This document shows, one piece after another, positions 1-9,520 of a stretch of DNA of 64,000 nucleotides. Source of the stretch: Corydoras sp. C115 (Eukaryota > Chordata > Actinopteri > Siluriformes > Callichthyidae); contig JAFMOC010000026.1 in assembly GCA_019802505.1 (NCBI GenBank), forward strand, positions 2,419,501 to 2,483,500, read 5' to 3'. The notes beneath the pieces were generated by a model that was given only the letters and a program-made list of their open reading frames with translations, did no database searches and was not told the DNA's origin. Both the position numbers and the translations under genes were made by a program. Position 1 is the stretch's first letter. Each line of letters starts with the position of its first letter.

Positions 1-327
1 CCACCATGTTTGATTGTTAGCATTATGGTCTATTCTAAAATGCTGTGTTAGCATTATGTTAGATGTAACAGGATGCACACCTTTAAAAACACTCCAAATT
101 TGTCTCATCAGTGCACAGAATATTTTCCCAAAGGTCTTGGAGGACATTAAGTTTTTGTGTTTTGGTCAGTGTTGGACCTCTGATATGGATACCATTTTTG
201 AGAAATCTGTACCATTGTATCAAGAAAAAAACTGTAGTAAATTTCAAGCTTTAAATAGCTAGAAGTACCTTAAAATCAAAGCAGATATATAACAATAAAT
301 AGTCAATTAATTTTTAAAAAGTCAACA

Positions 328-682
328 TTCATTCATTCATTCATTATCTTCTGCTTTATCCTATATTAGGGTCGCGGTGGGGTTCCCCATGCCCATCCAG
401 GGGAGAACGTTTTGGACGCTGGGCAGATACACCCAGGACAGGGCGCCAATCTATCGCTGGGCACACACTCACTCACACAGACACACTCTATATGGGGCAA
501 TTTGGAGAACTCAATTCTCTTGATCCATGTTTTTGGACTGTGGGAGGAAACCGGAGAACCCGGAGGAAACCCACGCGGACACGGGGAGAACATGGAAAAA
601 CTTCACCCAGATGGGGATTCGAACCGGGAATCCCTAGTGCTGAGAGGCGAACGTGCTAACCACTAAGCCATCATGCCGCCCA
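328..682 (-). mobile_element. tRNA-derived SINE (DANA/Mermaid type), full length
   Basis: Read on the minus strand it begins with a tRNA-like head (GGCGGCATGATGGCTTAGTGG, A box; GGTTCGAATCCC, B box). A conserved body and a (GAAT)n 3' tail at 328-345 follow. A 12-bp target-site duplication, aaaaagtcaaca, lies at 316-327 and 683-694. That marks a target-primed LINE-mediated insertion. Short open frames inside it recur in every copy and are not genes. Confidence 0.9.
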
Positions 683-1752
683 AAAAAGTCAACAATTATT
701 AAAAAAAATTTTTTTTTATTAAAAAAGCACAAACTACACACTACGTAACAAATTGTTGTATCTTTGCTCTCTTGATCAGTACCAAACTTGCCAGGAGAGA
801 AACTAAAGTCAAATCAAAGGTTCCAAGTATCAAAGATTAACATTTTTGCATTTTATCAGCACTGACAAAAGTATAGATTTTTAATCGCATGTACAAACTA
901 CTCACAATACTGTTTTTGAAATCTTCAACTTTTCATTACAATATAATTTGTTTATTTTAGTCAAGATTCTATTAATTTAAAGAACACTTTTTCTTCTCTG
1001 TGTATCAGGTCCAAAGATTCTTGGGCTATGGTCATTTATTTTGATGTTATGCCGACTTTGCATATCACTAAACAGTTCTGGTAGTCCAAAGCCAGACACC
1101 TTGGGGACTATGGGCCACAGAAATATTCCTGGGTCCTAATCTACTAATTCTGATTTGATCTGTACATTTTGATGGAGACAGACAGAAGGCTGGTTTGCAG
1201 ACGCCAGGTGCCACCACTAATAACGGGAGATACTGTAGTTAGCTCCACTCTTAGATCCTGTTCAATGTCTTGGGGGACAAAGATGAAAGCACTGCTGATT
1301 GCTGATTGAAGTTATCTGCATCAAGGACTATTTAAGCACTGCTTTATCTGCTACTCAATCTTAATGCTGTTTGATTAAAATTAAGCCAATATTCTGGAAT
1401 TAGCAAAAGCTGGTAAATTTCTTCACTCCCTTCTTTTACATATAGGTTCGTTGGTCCCTCTCAACATTCTGTCCCTCTCTTTCTATGATGTGTGATTATC
1501 TGCATATTTAAACTCCACTGCTATTTAAACTAGATTAAGACAACGCTCAGTTTCCCCATTGGTACAAAAACTTTTATCCAAAGTTTATCTAGATGCACAA
1601 ATAAAGCAAGTTAACATTGTGTATTTGGTCTCTTTTTTAGATCTGGGAAGTAAGAAAGACACAACAACAAACACCTTTACATAACAAATCTTATTTAAAT
1701 TAATTTCAACCACAAGCAAAGTTTAATTATATTGATAAATAGCTCTAAATTG

Positions 1753-1900
1753 AGGTTGTGGTAGCTCAGTGTTGGTTAGGTTGGTTAGGAAGTTGGTTCA
1801 TTGACATTATCAATGTGGGTCCTTGAACAAGACCCATAACCCTTAATGCTTAAGGGATGCTGCATCAACCCTGTTTGATAAATGGTATATAAAAGACAGA
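1753..1900 (+). mobile_element. Decayed tRNA-derived SINE related to the copy at 38053-38258
   Basis: The sequence starts with a recognisable A box (gtggtagctcagtg). It shares with the better preserved copy near 38.1 kb the block gtgggtccttga.caagacc..taaccctta and the following gggatg.tg. The B box is damaged and the L2-like 3' tail is lost. No target-site duplication is visible. Confidence 0.6.
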
Positions 1901-2639
1901 TTTTCATGTTCTTAAATATCACAGGATACAATTTATAAATGGTGTTTTTTTGCTATTCACTGGTCACATGAATATGGTAGGCTATATAGTAAAAGAATGG
2001 GAAAAAAAACAGAAAAGAGAATATGCATTTTCACATCAAAACAGCCACAACATAATTATATAGAGTGTAGAAAATGAAAAGGTTCAGCGATCATTCTTCC
2101 TCTAAAATTACAAATCCAGCATTGGTCTAATACGTCACTGGTCAAGGCCGAAGTAAATAATTTTTACCATGTAAATGAAAATGTAATCTTGAAAATGGTC
2201 TGACTGAACTCTAACCATTAGGAATGAGAGGCACGAATTACACAACGCTTTAATCAGAAATCTGTCTGCTTTCAAAACTCCTTTATATCAGGGAAATGCA
2301 TGGTAGCAGTGCCCTTGGAAACAATGTGATAAATTAATTACAGCTAAAATTATGTTAGCAATGCTAAACTCTGTATTTCTATCTTAGTGCTGTATTTTAA
2401 ATAGCTAAAAGCAGGTACAGGCCAATACTTTTAAAACCCATTGGAATTGTCTATAATTCTGCATAAATTTTATCTTAAAAAAATCCAAACGTCAAATTGG
2501 AATTTGCAAATTATGCAAAACATTACCCATTTATTATTTAGGAAACCACTATTATTTAGGTGAATAATTCATTATTTATATAACAATATGACGTATCAGT
2601 ATGGTTGGGTTTGGCAGATCATTTTGATGACACATTGTG

Positions 2640-2880
2640 AAGACCTATGATCTATGGCATGGACGGAAAGGTTGCAAGAAGAAGGCTGCAGTTCACATAA
2701 AAGGTTTGCACATTGCTACCCATCTACAGTTTGCAAGAAATAACAAGACACAACATTATTTTGTGGACAGATGAAGCCAAAATAAATCTCTGTAATTGAG
2801 ATTACATTCCACAATAAAAATGACATTCCATCTGAGAAACACATGGTGGTATTTTAATGGTTTGAGTCTGTTATGAGCAA
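2640..2880 (+). pseudogene. Tc1-like transposase remnant
   Basis: Stretches resemble Tc1-family coding sequence: a Lys/Arg-rich segment (aagaaggctgcag), a damaged match to the usual (S/T)DE motif (gtggacagatgaagccaaaataaa), and an H-G-G-rich segment (aaacacatggtggtattttaatggtttg). All frames are broken by stops and indels, and no terminal repeats are found. Identified by pattern only. Confidence 0.5.
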
Positions 2881-3065
2881 ATTCTGTAGGAAAATATTGA
2901 GATATTGTGTACATTTGTACACTATCTGTCTGACTGTGGATTTGTGAACTGTTTAGCGATGGATGTGCAAGCTTGTTTCAGCCTTCCCATGTTTCTTCTA
3001 ATGTCTTCAGAAAGGTTTCAAAAACAACCATTGTTAATTTCAGGCTTTGATAGATACATGATATT

Positions 3066-3245
3066 TTACAGTCCAAAAACATGGATTCAAGTTAAATTGG
3101 CTGCTCCAAATAGCCCCTATCTAAATTGCCTCTATATAATGTGCGTGTCTGTGTGAGTGAGTGTGTGTACCCAGTGCCTGAAACAGTCTCCTGTGGATGG
3201 GCATGTGGAAACCCCTGCAACCCCAGTAGAAGTGTAAGCAAAGAT
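3066..3245 (+). mobile_element. Old 5'-truncated DANA/Mermaid-type SINE
   Basis: From the cagtccaaaaacatgga block to gtggatgggcatgtggaaacccc the sequence follows the 3' two-thirds of the younger SINEs here, with many substitutions. The tRNA-like head is missing and the tail is degenerate (gatgatgaga). It is clearly older than the copies that still have target-site duplications. Confidence 0.75.
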
Positions 3246-3484
3246 GATGAGATAAGACGTTCTTTGTATGAAATAGGACCACCCAATTACATTATCTTCC
3301 TATTGACTGAAACCACCAGAGCTTGGTAGCAAAGTGGGATCTAATCCCAAGTTGTAGGCCAAAATTATGCATTTACACCACCTTGTTTTCTACACTCCAT
3401 TTTATTACATTTTACATTTTACAGTTACAATTACACTTAGTTGACTGTAGCTGATCTGTTTCTTAACATATTTTCAGTGTCTTG

Positions 3485-3760
3485 TATTCAGTTTTTTAAT
3501 GGTCAGGACCTGAATATTACCACTGGAGAACAAATACTATTTGAATAGTGAACAATTTGGTGATGATGTGTGCTGCACACTGCAATAAGCAAATCAGACA
3601 CATCAGTGCATCGGAGATGAATTTTTAAACACCTCACTGTCACTGCTGGCCTAATAATAATTCACAACCAAAAAATGTTCATCCACCAGCAGCATCTCAT
3701 ACAGGTGCAAAAAAGCATGTAAATGTGTTTAATAGAGTGCACATGTGAGTGAACACTAGC
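3485..3760. repeat. Interspersed repeat sharing sequence with the MITE at 35995-36448
   Basis: The block tttttaatggtcaggacc and the following 50 or so bases also occur, reverse complemented, inside the element at 35995-36448. A segment with aacacctcactgtcactgctgg resembles a repeat common in fish genomes. Ends are not defined and there is no coding potential. Confidence 0.5.
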
Positions 3761-4256
3761 TGTATCTTATTTACTCATGCCATCACAACATAACACCTGT
3801 CTTGTGGTGGTGCTGCTGTCACACATGTTCCTGGGCCTATAAGTAAACCAAAAAGTAAAGTAACTAAAGTAAACACAGTCCAAGAAGTCACTATAGGAAG
3901 CTTAGTACCCAAACAAAAGATATGTTTATTAGAACAGGTTATTAAAGTTTTTAACATCCAGCTGTAATAAGCCTGTATGGGATGATATGGAATTACAGTA
4001 AGGTCAGTGTTGAGTTTGGGTGCTGAATGTGTAGTACAATAAATGTGTAGTACTTCTAAGTGTGTGACTAAATGAAGACGTGTGGTGCAAAAACAGGGTT
4101 TCAAATAAATGCAGCAGTGAACATCATGGTGTAAATTAACTTGTAATAGAAATGCTAATTATATGACACAGCACTATAAGATGCATAGAAATTGACAAAA
4201 GAAATGTACAAAATTAAACAGCTGTCGTGTGTTTCAGTGTTTTTGGGTGTGTGTAC

Positions 4257-4382
4257 CTGTCGTCTGTCCAGCGCAATAGCTGTAAGTGTAAGCGTTGAAA
4301 CATGTAGAGAGCAATACTGTACAAAGCGGCTGATATGGCACATCCCTCTGCCAAAAACCCATGTACTGTTCACAAAGCGTAC
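4257..4382 (-). CDS. gpr83: GPR83 exon 2 (ECL1, TM3)
   Basis: This 126-bp exon reads 42 codons starting VRFVNSTWVFGRGMCH and ending ALDRRQ. It is bounded by an ag acceptor (4384-4383) and a gtacac donor (4256-4255) on the minus strand. It holds the conserved extracellular-loop 1 Trp, the Cys at the top of TM3 that forms the class A disulfide, the whole of TM3, and LDRRQ in place of the common DRY; human GPR83 has a similar DRHQ. The reading frame follows directly from exon 1. GPR83 is a brain-expressed rhodopsin-like receptor; in mammals the proSAAS-derived peptide PEN and procholecystokinin have been proposed as ligands. Confidence 0.94.
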
Positions 4383-4612
4383 CTATAACGCATGCACACA
4401 CACATTGTTTATATAGCAACACAACTTTAAGAATATTTGTTATAGTAAGCAACATAGTTTGTTTAAAAATTAAGTAATACATTATTCATTAATAATCCTT
4501 CAGGTACAGATGTTATTGTTTACTTTGGTTATAAAGTCAGAATGTCAGATCCAAGCATAGAGTCAAATCTAATGTGTAATATAAGACAAAGAAATAAAGA
4601 AATATTAGACTA

Positions 4613-4613
4613 A

Positions 4614-4664
<51 letters not shown>
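4613..4664. repeat. (AAT)n microsatellite
   Basis: Uninterrupted trinucleotide array of about 17 units in gpr83 intron 1. Confidence 0.95.
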
Positions 4665-5386
4665 TAATCTACTGCAATCTGGGTAAAGTACATTTTTGAG
4701 TTTAGACCTTCACAACACTCACCGAATAGTGCCTCGTAATTAAGGTGCTGTAAGATAAAAAATGTTTGCATAATGTTTCAGACTTCGAAATGGTTTCTCC
4801 TCAATCATAGACATTTTGCTTTACATGCCACTCAAGAGTGAGCTAAATAAGCATGTTTTCTATGCATCCTGATTACATTGCTATGGTAGAGTGATTTTTG
4901 CACATGTGCATATGAAAAGATAAAAGACTGTGAGGCAATAATTGCAATGGTAACGTTTCCTGGTGCCTGAAGGAGGATGAGTCGCCCCACTGAGCCTCGG
5001 TCCTCGCAAGTTTTTTTTTGTGAAACCAACAACACCAGCAAGTTTTCCCTGCCAAAGTTTGTTCTTTGTAGGTTCAGGCTTAAAACACCAAGCTGCATTG
5101 AGACAATGCTCACACATTTATTAGACTGCCACTAAAGGGTTACAAGACCAACTGATAGAGTGGCTCAAACAAGACGCTTTCTACCTTGTCTGGAGTTAAT
5201 GGATTCTCTAATATAATATATTATAATAATTAATGACCAAGTAAAATCTAATGTATTATGCACCCAGGTTTATCTTAACTCACAGAATACATTTAATTTA
5301 CCTCAAATCTGAACTTGATAAAGCTTTTGGCCTAATTCAGTTGTAATTATTTATCGATTTTATTAAAATTATAATGATATCGATTA

Positions 5387-5741
5387 TGGGCGGCATGGTG
5401 GCTTAGTGGTTAGCACGTTCACCTCTCAGCGCTAGGGATTCCCGGTTCGAATCCCAATCTGGGTGAAGTTTCCATGTTCTCCCCGTGTTTTCGTGGGTTT
5501 CCTCCGGGTTCTCTGGTTTCCTCCCACAGTCCAAAAACATGGATCAAGTCAATTGAATTCTCCAAATCTCCCCATATAGAGTGTGTTTGTTTGTGTGTCT
5601 GTGTGAGTGAGTGCCCAGCAATAGATTGGCGCCCTGTCCTGGGTGTATTTGTCCAGCACCTGAGACATTCTGCCCTGGATGGGCATGGGGAACCCCCTGC
5701 GACATTAGTAGAGAATAAAGCGGAAGATAATGGATGGATGG
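5387..5741 (+). mobile_element. tRNA-derived SINE (DANA/Mermaid type), full length
   Basis: The head (gggcggcatggtggcttagtgg), the B box (ggttcgaatccc) and the body are intact. The tail is (GGAT)n rather than (GAAT)n. A 13-bp target-site duplication, atgatatcgatta, flanks it at 5374-5386 and 5742-5754. Confidence 0.93.
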
Positions 5742-5881
5742 ATGATATCGATTACGCTCCTTGCACTTTTCATTAACATAATAATTACTACTAATAACAA
5801 CAATAATAACATGACAGCAAGGAATACACAATGTTAAACAAAACTTAAATCAAATATGTGAGCAGAGCTGCCTAAACCCAT

Positions 5882-6085
5882 CCATCCATTGTCTTCCGCT
5901 TTATCCTATATTAGGGTCGCGGTGGGGTTCCCCATGCCCATCCAGAGGAGAATGTTTCGGGCGCTGGGCAGATACACCCAGGACAGGGCGCCAATTTATT
6001 GCTGGGCACAAACTCACTCACAAACACACTCTATATGGGGCAATTTGGAGAACTCAATTGAATTGATCCATGTTTTTGGACCGCC
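5882..6085 (-). mobile_element. 5'-truncated DANA/Mermaid-type SINE
   Basis: On the minus strand the element starts in the body (near gtccaaaaacatgg) and runs to a (GGAT)n tail at its left end. It lacks the tRNA-derived head. A 14-bp target-site duplication, ctgcctaaacccat, at 5868-5881 and 6086-6099 shows that the truncation happened at insertion, as expected of incomplete reverse transcription. Confidence 0.9.
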
Positions 6086-6151
6086 CTGCCTAAACCCATG
6101 TAAATCAAATTACACTTTAATGTTGTTTATTAACTGTGTATGTTATGAAGT

Positions 6152-6664
6152 GGGGGGCATTGTGGCTTAGTGGTTCGCCTATGAGGATCCAGGTTGGAAT
6201 TCTAATCTGGGTGGAGTTTTCATGTTCTCCCCGTGTCCACATGGGTTTCCTCCCACATTCCAAAAGCATGGATTGCAAGGTAAATTGAAGGCTCCAAATT
6301 GTCCCATGTAGAGTGTGTGTGTCTGTGTGAGTGAGTGTGTGCCCAGTGATAGAATGGCACCCTGTCCTGGGTGTATTTACCCAGCGCTGGAAACGTTCTC
6401 CTCTGGATGGGCATGGGGAACCCCCCCACCCCTGTAACCTTAGTAGAGGATTGTGTTTCCTCCCACAGTCCAAAAACATGGATCAAGATCAATTGAGTTC
6501 TCCAAATTGCCCCATATAGAGTGTGTATGTGTGCGTGTGTGTGTGCCCAGTGATAGATTGCCCGCCCTGTCCTGGGTGTATCTGCCCAGCGCCCAAGACG
6601 TTCTCCCCTGGATGGGCATGGGGCGACCCTAATAGAGGATAAAAGCGGAATATAATGAATGAAT
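6152..6664 (+). mobile_element. Composite SINE with partly duplicated body, next to gpr83 exon 1
   Basis: A degenerate head (gcattgtggcttagtggtt) and body run to about 6447 (cttagtagaggatt). The sequence then jumps back into the body (tttcctcccacagtcc) and goes through a second 3' half to a (GAAT)n tail at 6653-6664. The second half lacks the usual cggtggggttc segment and has a distinctive gcccgccc. The same composite appears in inverted orientation at 8158-8690, so this is the probable source of that copy. No target-site duplication is visible. Confidence 0.8.
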
Positions 6665-6714
6665 GAATTAATAAAGTAAGTAATTCATGTTTTTTAAGTG
6701 GGGTGCGCGCGTAC

Positions 6715-7119
6715 CAGGGTGAACGGGGTGTTCAGCAGGGTGATGAAGATGTCCGCCACGGCCAGGTTGGCGATGAAGATGCTGGTGGCCGAGCGCGCGC
6801 GCTTGTTCTTCATCACCACGTGACACACCAGCACGTTGCCGAACAGGGAGACGACAATAATGACGGAGTAGCTGAAGATGAGCAGCGCCCGCACCGCGGC
6901 GTGCTGCCGCTCCGCGCCCTCACGCTTCCGATCCGCCAGCGAGCGCCAGTCCGCCAGCGCGCCCTCATCCAGCGCGTACCGCCGCGAGCCGTTCACCCCG
7001 CGCGCGGGCAGCAGCGGCGAGCCGCTCGAGTTGTGCGCCGCCGCGCCGGCCAAATCCACGGACACGGACACGGACACGGACAGCGCCACGGACACGAGGG
7101 AGCAAAGCGCGCGCCACAT
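6715..7119 (-). CDS. gpr83: GPR83 exon 1 (signal peptide, N-terminus, TM1, TM2)
   Basis: The 405-bp coding part gives 135 codons from the ATG at 7119 (MWRALCSL...) to ...TPFTL, followed by the donor gtacgc at 6714. The frame stays open 21 bases upstream but with no ATG, so 7119 is the best start. Residues 1-28 look like a signal peptide. N30-S-S and N43-G-S are N-glycosylation sequons. TM1 is about residues 78-103 with GNVLV. The first intracellular loop is KNKRARS. TM2 is about 111-134 with LAVAD. The loop-to-TM2 sequence and LLNTPFTLVR match GPR83 closely. The exon is strongly GC- and CpG-rich, unlike its surroundings, consistent with a CpG-island promoter. mre11 lies upstream in the same orientation. 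Confidence 0.95.
7057..7085 (-). repeat. gpr83: Coding hexanucleotide repeat in the gpr83 signal peptide
   Basis: On the plus strand the unit cggaca is repeated about four times (ccacggacacggacacggac...). It is translated on the minus strand as alternating Val-Ser within residues about 11-21. The hydrophobic core of the signal peptide is thus largely built from a tandem repeat. Confidence 0.85.
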
Positions 7120-7586
7120 GTCGCCCGGGTGAAGGAACAACAGCAGGACTTCGGAGAGGTCAGGTCAGGTGCACGATCCCCAAATACGCCTTCTTCATCA
7201 CCGGGAATAAAGCCAGCGTCAACACGTCTGCGCCTCCGTCTAAAAAAGTTGATGCCTCGCTGGAAAATGAAAGAATAAAAGTTGCGGAGTCGGTGAAGGA
7301 GCGCGTCGGGGTGCGTGCCCGTCAGTGTTGTGATGCTCGTGCGCTTGTCGGTACTGATGGGGTCAGCAGTGGTGTTCGTCCTCTTCCTCCGGTTCTTTAA
7401 CGAGTTTCTCACGACATCTGATGAAGACTTGAGCGTGACGCGCGGTGTCGCTCTCGGCTTTGAGTACAGAGCTGGCGTCTCAGCAACGCAGCCCTAATAA
7501 AGGTGCACTGACCACCCCCCCCTCACAGTGCAGAGCAGGATGCAGGATGCAGGATGGAGAGCGGGCTGCCGTTCGTCCCTCCTCAC
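7120..7586 (-). promoter_or_regulatory. gpr83: GC-rich 5' flank of gpr83 (probable 5' UTR and promoter)
   Basis: The 470 bp upstream of the start codon are CpG-rich down to about 7480. No convincing TATA box stands at a suitable place. A CpG-island promoter is inferred from base composition and position; no transcription start site can be fixed. The sequence changes abruptly at 7587, where an interspersed repeat begins. Confidence 0.5.
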
Positions 7587-7663
7587 CAGGGGCGTTTTTA
7601 GGGTTTAGAAACATCAGGGGCTTTAGCTCAGATCCCTCATTCCCCCCTCTGTCCTCTTAAAAA

Positions 7664-7892
7664 AGTAAGTAAGTAAGTAAACTTTATTTATATAGCACTT
7701 TTCATAGGCACAGGCCACAAAGTGCTTTACAACAGGATAAAACATAAAAAATAAAAGAGGAATAAACACAATAAAAGCACAATTTACACCACATAAAACA
7801 TAAAAAGCAAGACTACTGGCTAGCCCATTTGCCCAAATGCCTGTTTAAACAGATAAGTCTTTAACTGTTTTTTAAAAGAGTCCGCAGAGAAG
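7664..7892. repeat. Teleost TTTATTTATATAGCACTTTTC-type repeat insertion
   Basis: A (TAAG)n stretch leads into tttatttatatagcactttt and caaagtgctttaca, a combination widespread in fish genomes. It ends near aagagtccgcagagaa. Copy 2 of the host repeat runs straight through this position, so this is a discrete insertion. I do not know the parent element. Confidence 0.65.
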
Positions 7893-7967
7893 TGCCCTTT
7901 CATGAGGGTATTTATTCATTTTTCAAACTGTTGTTACATTCATTTTGTTTGATCATTTATTAGTTAT

Positions 7968-8690
7968 CCTTCATTCATTCATTATCTTCCGCTTTATCCT
8001 ATATTAGGGTCACCAGGGGGGGAGGGGGGGTGCTCGGCCACCAGCATCTTCATCGCCAACCTGGCCGTGGCGGACATCTTCATCACCCTGCTGAACACCC
8101 CGTTCACCCTGGTACGCGCGCACCCCACTTAAAAAACATGAATTACTTACTTTATTAATTCATTCATTCATTATATTCCGCTTTTATCCTCTATTAGGGT
8201 CGCCCCATGCCCATCCATTGGAGAACGTGTCGGGCGCTGAGCAGATACACCCAAGACCGGGCGGGCAATCTATCGCTGGGCACACACTCACTCACACAGA
8301 CACACTCTATATGGGGCAATTTGGAGAATTCAATTGATCTCGATCCATGTTTTTGGATTGTGGGAGGAAACCCAATCCTCTACTAGGGTTACAGGGGTGG
8401 GGGGGGTTCCCCATGCCCATCCAGGGGAGAGCGTTTCGGGCACTGGGCAGATACACCCAGGACAGGGCGCCAATCTATTGCTGGGTACACACTCACACAC
8501 ACGCACACAAACAGACTCTACATGGGGCAATTTGGAGAACTCAATTGACTTGATCCATGTTTTTGGACTGTGGGAGGAAACCGGAGAACCCGGAGGAAAC
8601 CCACACGGACATGGGGAGAAGATGGAAACTCCACCCAGATGGGGATTCGAACCGGGAATCCCTAGTGCTGAGAGGCCACCGTGCCGCCGC
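7968..8690 (-). mobile_element. Chimeric SINE retrocopy carrying a gpr83 exon 1/intron 1 fragment
   Basis: Read from 8690 leftward: a SINE head with about 20 bp deleted after GGCACGGTGG, a composite SINE body like that at 6152-6664, its (GAAT)n tail (about 8158-8170), then the intron 1 start and the last 80 bp of gpr83 exon 1 (8157-8032), a C-rich junction (8017-8031), and finally a second SINE 3' end with a GAAT tail (8016-7968). The whole block is flanked by a 14-bp target-site duplication, catttattagttat, at 7954-7967 and 8691-8704. The paralogous repeat near 27.6 kb shows the site without it. The block therefore arrived as one retroposed unit. Confidence 0.8.
8032..8131 (+). pseudogene. 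gpr83: Displaced fragment of gpr83 exon 1 (TM2) with its splice donor
   Basis: Positions 8032-8111 are the exact reverse complement of 6794-6715 in exon 1, and the identity runs on into the intron as far as 8217/6609 (186 bp in all). On the plus strand it still reads SATSIFIANLAVADIF...TPFTL followed by the donor gtacgc. It has no start codon of its own. It sits inside the chimeric SINE insertion and is 5' of, and opposite to, the real gene. Confidence 0.92.
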
Positions 8691-8724
8691 CATTTATTAG
8701 TTATATTGGATAAAATTAAATAAC

Positions 8725-9057
8725 GACGGCACGGTGGCTCAGTGGTTAGCACGATCGCCTCTCCTGGTTCAAATCCCCATCTGGGTGGAGTTTCCATGTT
8801 CTCCCCGTGTCTGCGTGGGTTTCCTCCGGGTTCTCCGGTTTCCTCCCACAGTCCAAAAACATGGATCAAGTCAATTGAATTCTCCAAATTGCCCCATATA
8901 GAGTGTGTCTGTGTGAGTGAGTGTGTGTGCCCAGCGATGGTTTGGCGCCCTGTCCTGGGTTTACCTGCCCAGCGCTCGAGACGTTCTCCCCTGGAAGAGC
9001 ATGGGGAACCACACCGCGACCCTAATAGAGGATAAAGCGGGAGATAATGAATGAATG
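8725..9057 (+). mobile_element. tRNA-derived SINE (DANA/Mermaid type), head partly deleted
   Basis: The head has the A box but lost about 18 bp before the B box (cctctcctggttcaaatcc). The body is complete to a GAAT tail. A 13-bp target-site duplication, aaaattaaataac, lies at 8712-8724 and 9058-9070, within the host repeat copy 1. Confidence 0.92.
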
Positions 9058-9427
9058 AAAATTAAATAACATGAAATATGTCTGTCAGCAGTGGATAGCA
9101 CATTCAGTTGTAATAAATGGTGGTTTTCGCTGAAAATGTTTGAATAACGAATATGAACCTGAGCTTCGACAGAAAAGCATGAATCCGTTTTACGAGTCAG
9201 TCACAGATGAGACAGTTTTAACAAGGTTTTGCTTTGCAATACCGTGACTTTGCGACAGTTTGCGCCTTAAGAAAAAGTTCTGACAGTTTATGAAAACTGA
9301 GAAGCTGCTCTTTACAGCCAACATACAGTTATTACGGTAACTTTACTACCGATGCAGGCGAAAAAAAAAAAAAACTGTCTCCCTCCTATACCACATACTG
9401 TATAGGGATAATTTAGAGCAGCCAAGT

Positions 9428-9520
9428 TATCTTAAATCCATGCATTTGGACTGCGAGAATTAATCAGAGATTCTGAGAAAATCCACGTGGACACGGGGGG
9501 GAACATGAAAATCACTATGG
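9428..9520 (-). mobile_element. Old fragment of a DANA/Mermaid-type SINE
   Basis: The reverse complement follows the body from catgttc.ccccgtgtccacgtgg to cagtccaaatgcatgga, with many substitutions. Both ends are lost. Confidence 0.6.

Larger units (their letters stand above)
1..4256 (-). other. gpr83: gpr83 intron 2 (part), no coding exon seen
   Basis: This is the stretch downstream of gpr83 exon 2 on the minus strand. The third and later exons (transmembrane segments 4 to 7) were looked for and not found, so they should lie left of base 1. The interval holds one complete SINE, two decayed SINEs, a Tc1-like transposase fragment and a decayed repeat, each listed separately. The remaining AT-rich sequence shows nothing I can name. 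Confidence 0.75.
4383..6714 (-). other. gpr83: gpr83 intron 1
   Basis: This 2.3-kb intron lies between the donor gtacgc after exon 1 and an ag acceptor before exon 2. It contains an (AAT)n tract, two SINEs in opposite orientations and a composite SINE whose tail ends about 50 bp from exon 1. Between 4665 and 5370 I see no feature. The first six bases of the intron (GTACGC) equal the first six of exon 2, so the donor looks like exon sequence. Confidence 0.85.
7587..9390. repeat. Interspersed repeat (hAT-like 5' end?), copy 1, with three later insertions
   Basis: Blocks at 7587-7660, 7893-7967, 8691-8724, 9071-9095 and 9185-9390 match in order the blocks of copy 2 at 27469-28258. Both start CAGGGG(C/T)GTTTTT, which resembles hAT terminal repeats, but I could not find the matching right end, so the class is open. 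Copy 1 is interrupted by an insertion at about 7664-7892, the SINE retrocopy at 7968-8690 and a SINE at 8725-9057. All three are absent from copy 2. Confidence 0.6.

Noticed and set aside
412..666. Recurrent 60- to 190-codon frames with MFSPC.RGFPPGSPVSSHSPKT-like products at many places
   Set aside because: These lie within copies of the tRNA-derived SINE and recur in every copy. They are repeat sequence, not a gene family.
3775..4104. 109-codon minus-strand frame downstream of gpr83 exon 2 as a possible exon 3
   Set aside because: It lacks the MHPLKPR and transmembrane 4 motifs expected of GPR83 and has no suitable acceptor in phase.
4155..4256. Extension of gpr83 exon 2 beyond LDRRQ
   Set aside because: The residues after the gtacac donor do not resemble GPR83 and run to a stop; a splice there fits the family.
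7120..7140. Upstream start of gpr83 seven codons before MWRAL
   Set aside because: The codon at 7140 is TTG, not ATG; eukaryotic initiation at the ATG at 7119 is far more likely.
6703..7278. 191-codon open frame on the plus strand across gpr83 exon 1
   Set aside because: It is the antisense of a GC-rich exon whose minus-strand reading is clearly GPR83. GC-rich coding DNA often leaves antisense frames open.
7954..8704. The inverted gpr83 fragment as a plain assembly artefact
   Set aside because: Not fully excluded, but the exact target-site duplication, the empty site in the paralogous repeat and the diverged SINE arms fit a real insertion better than a folded read.
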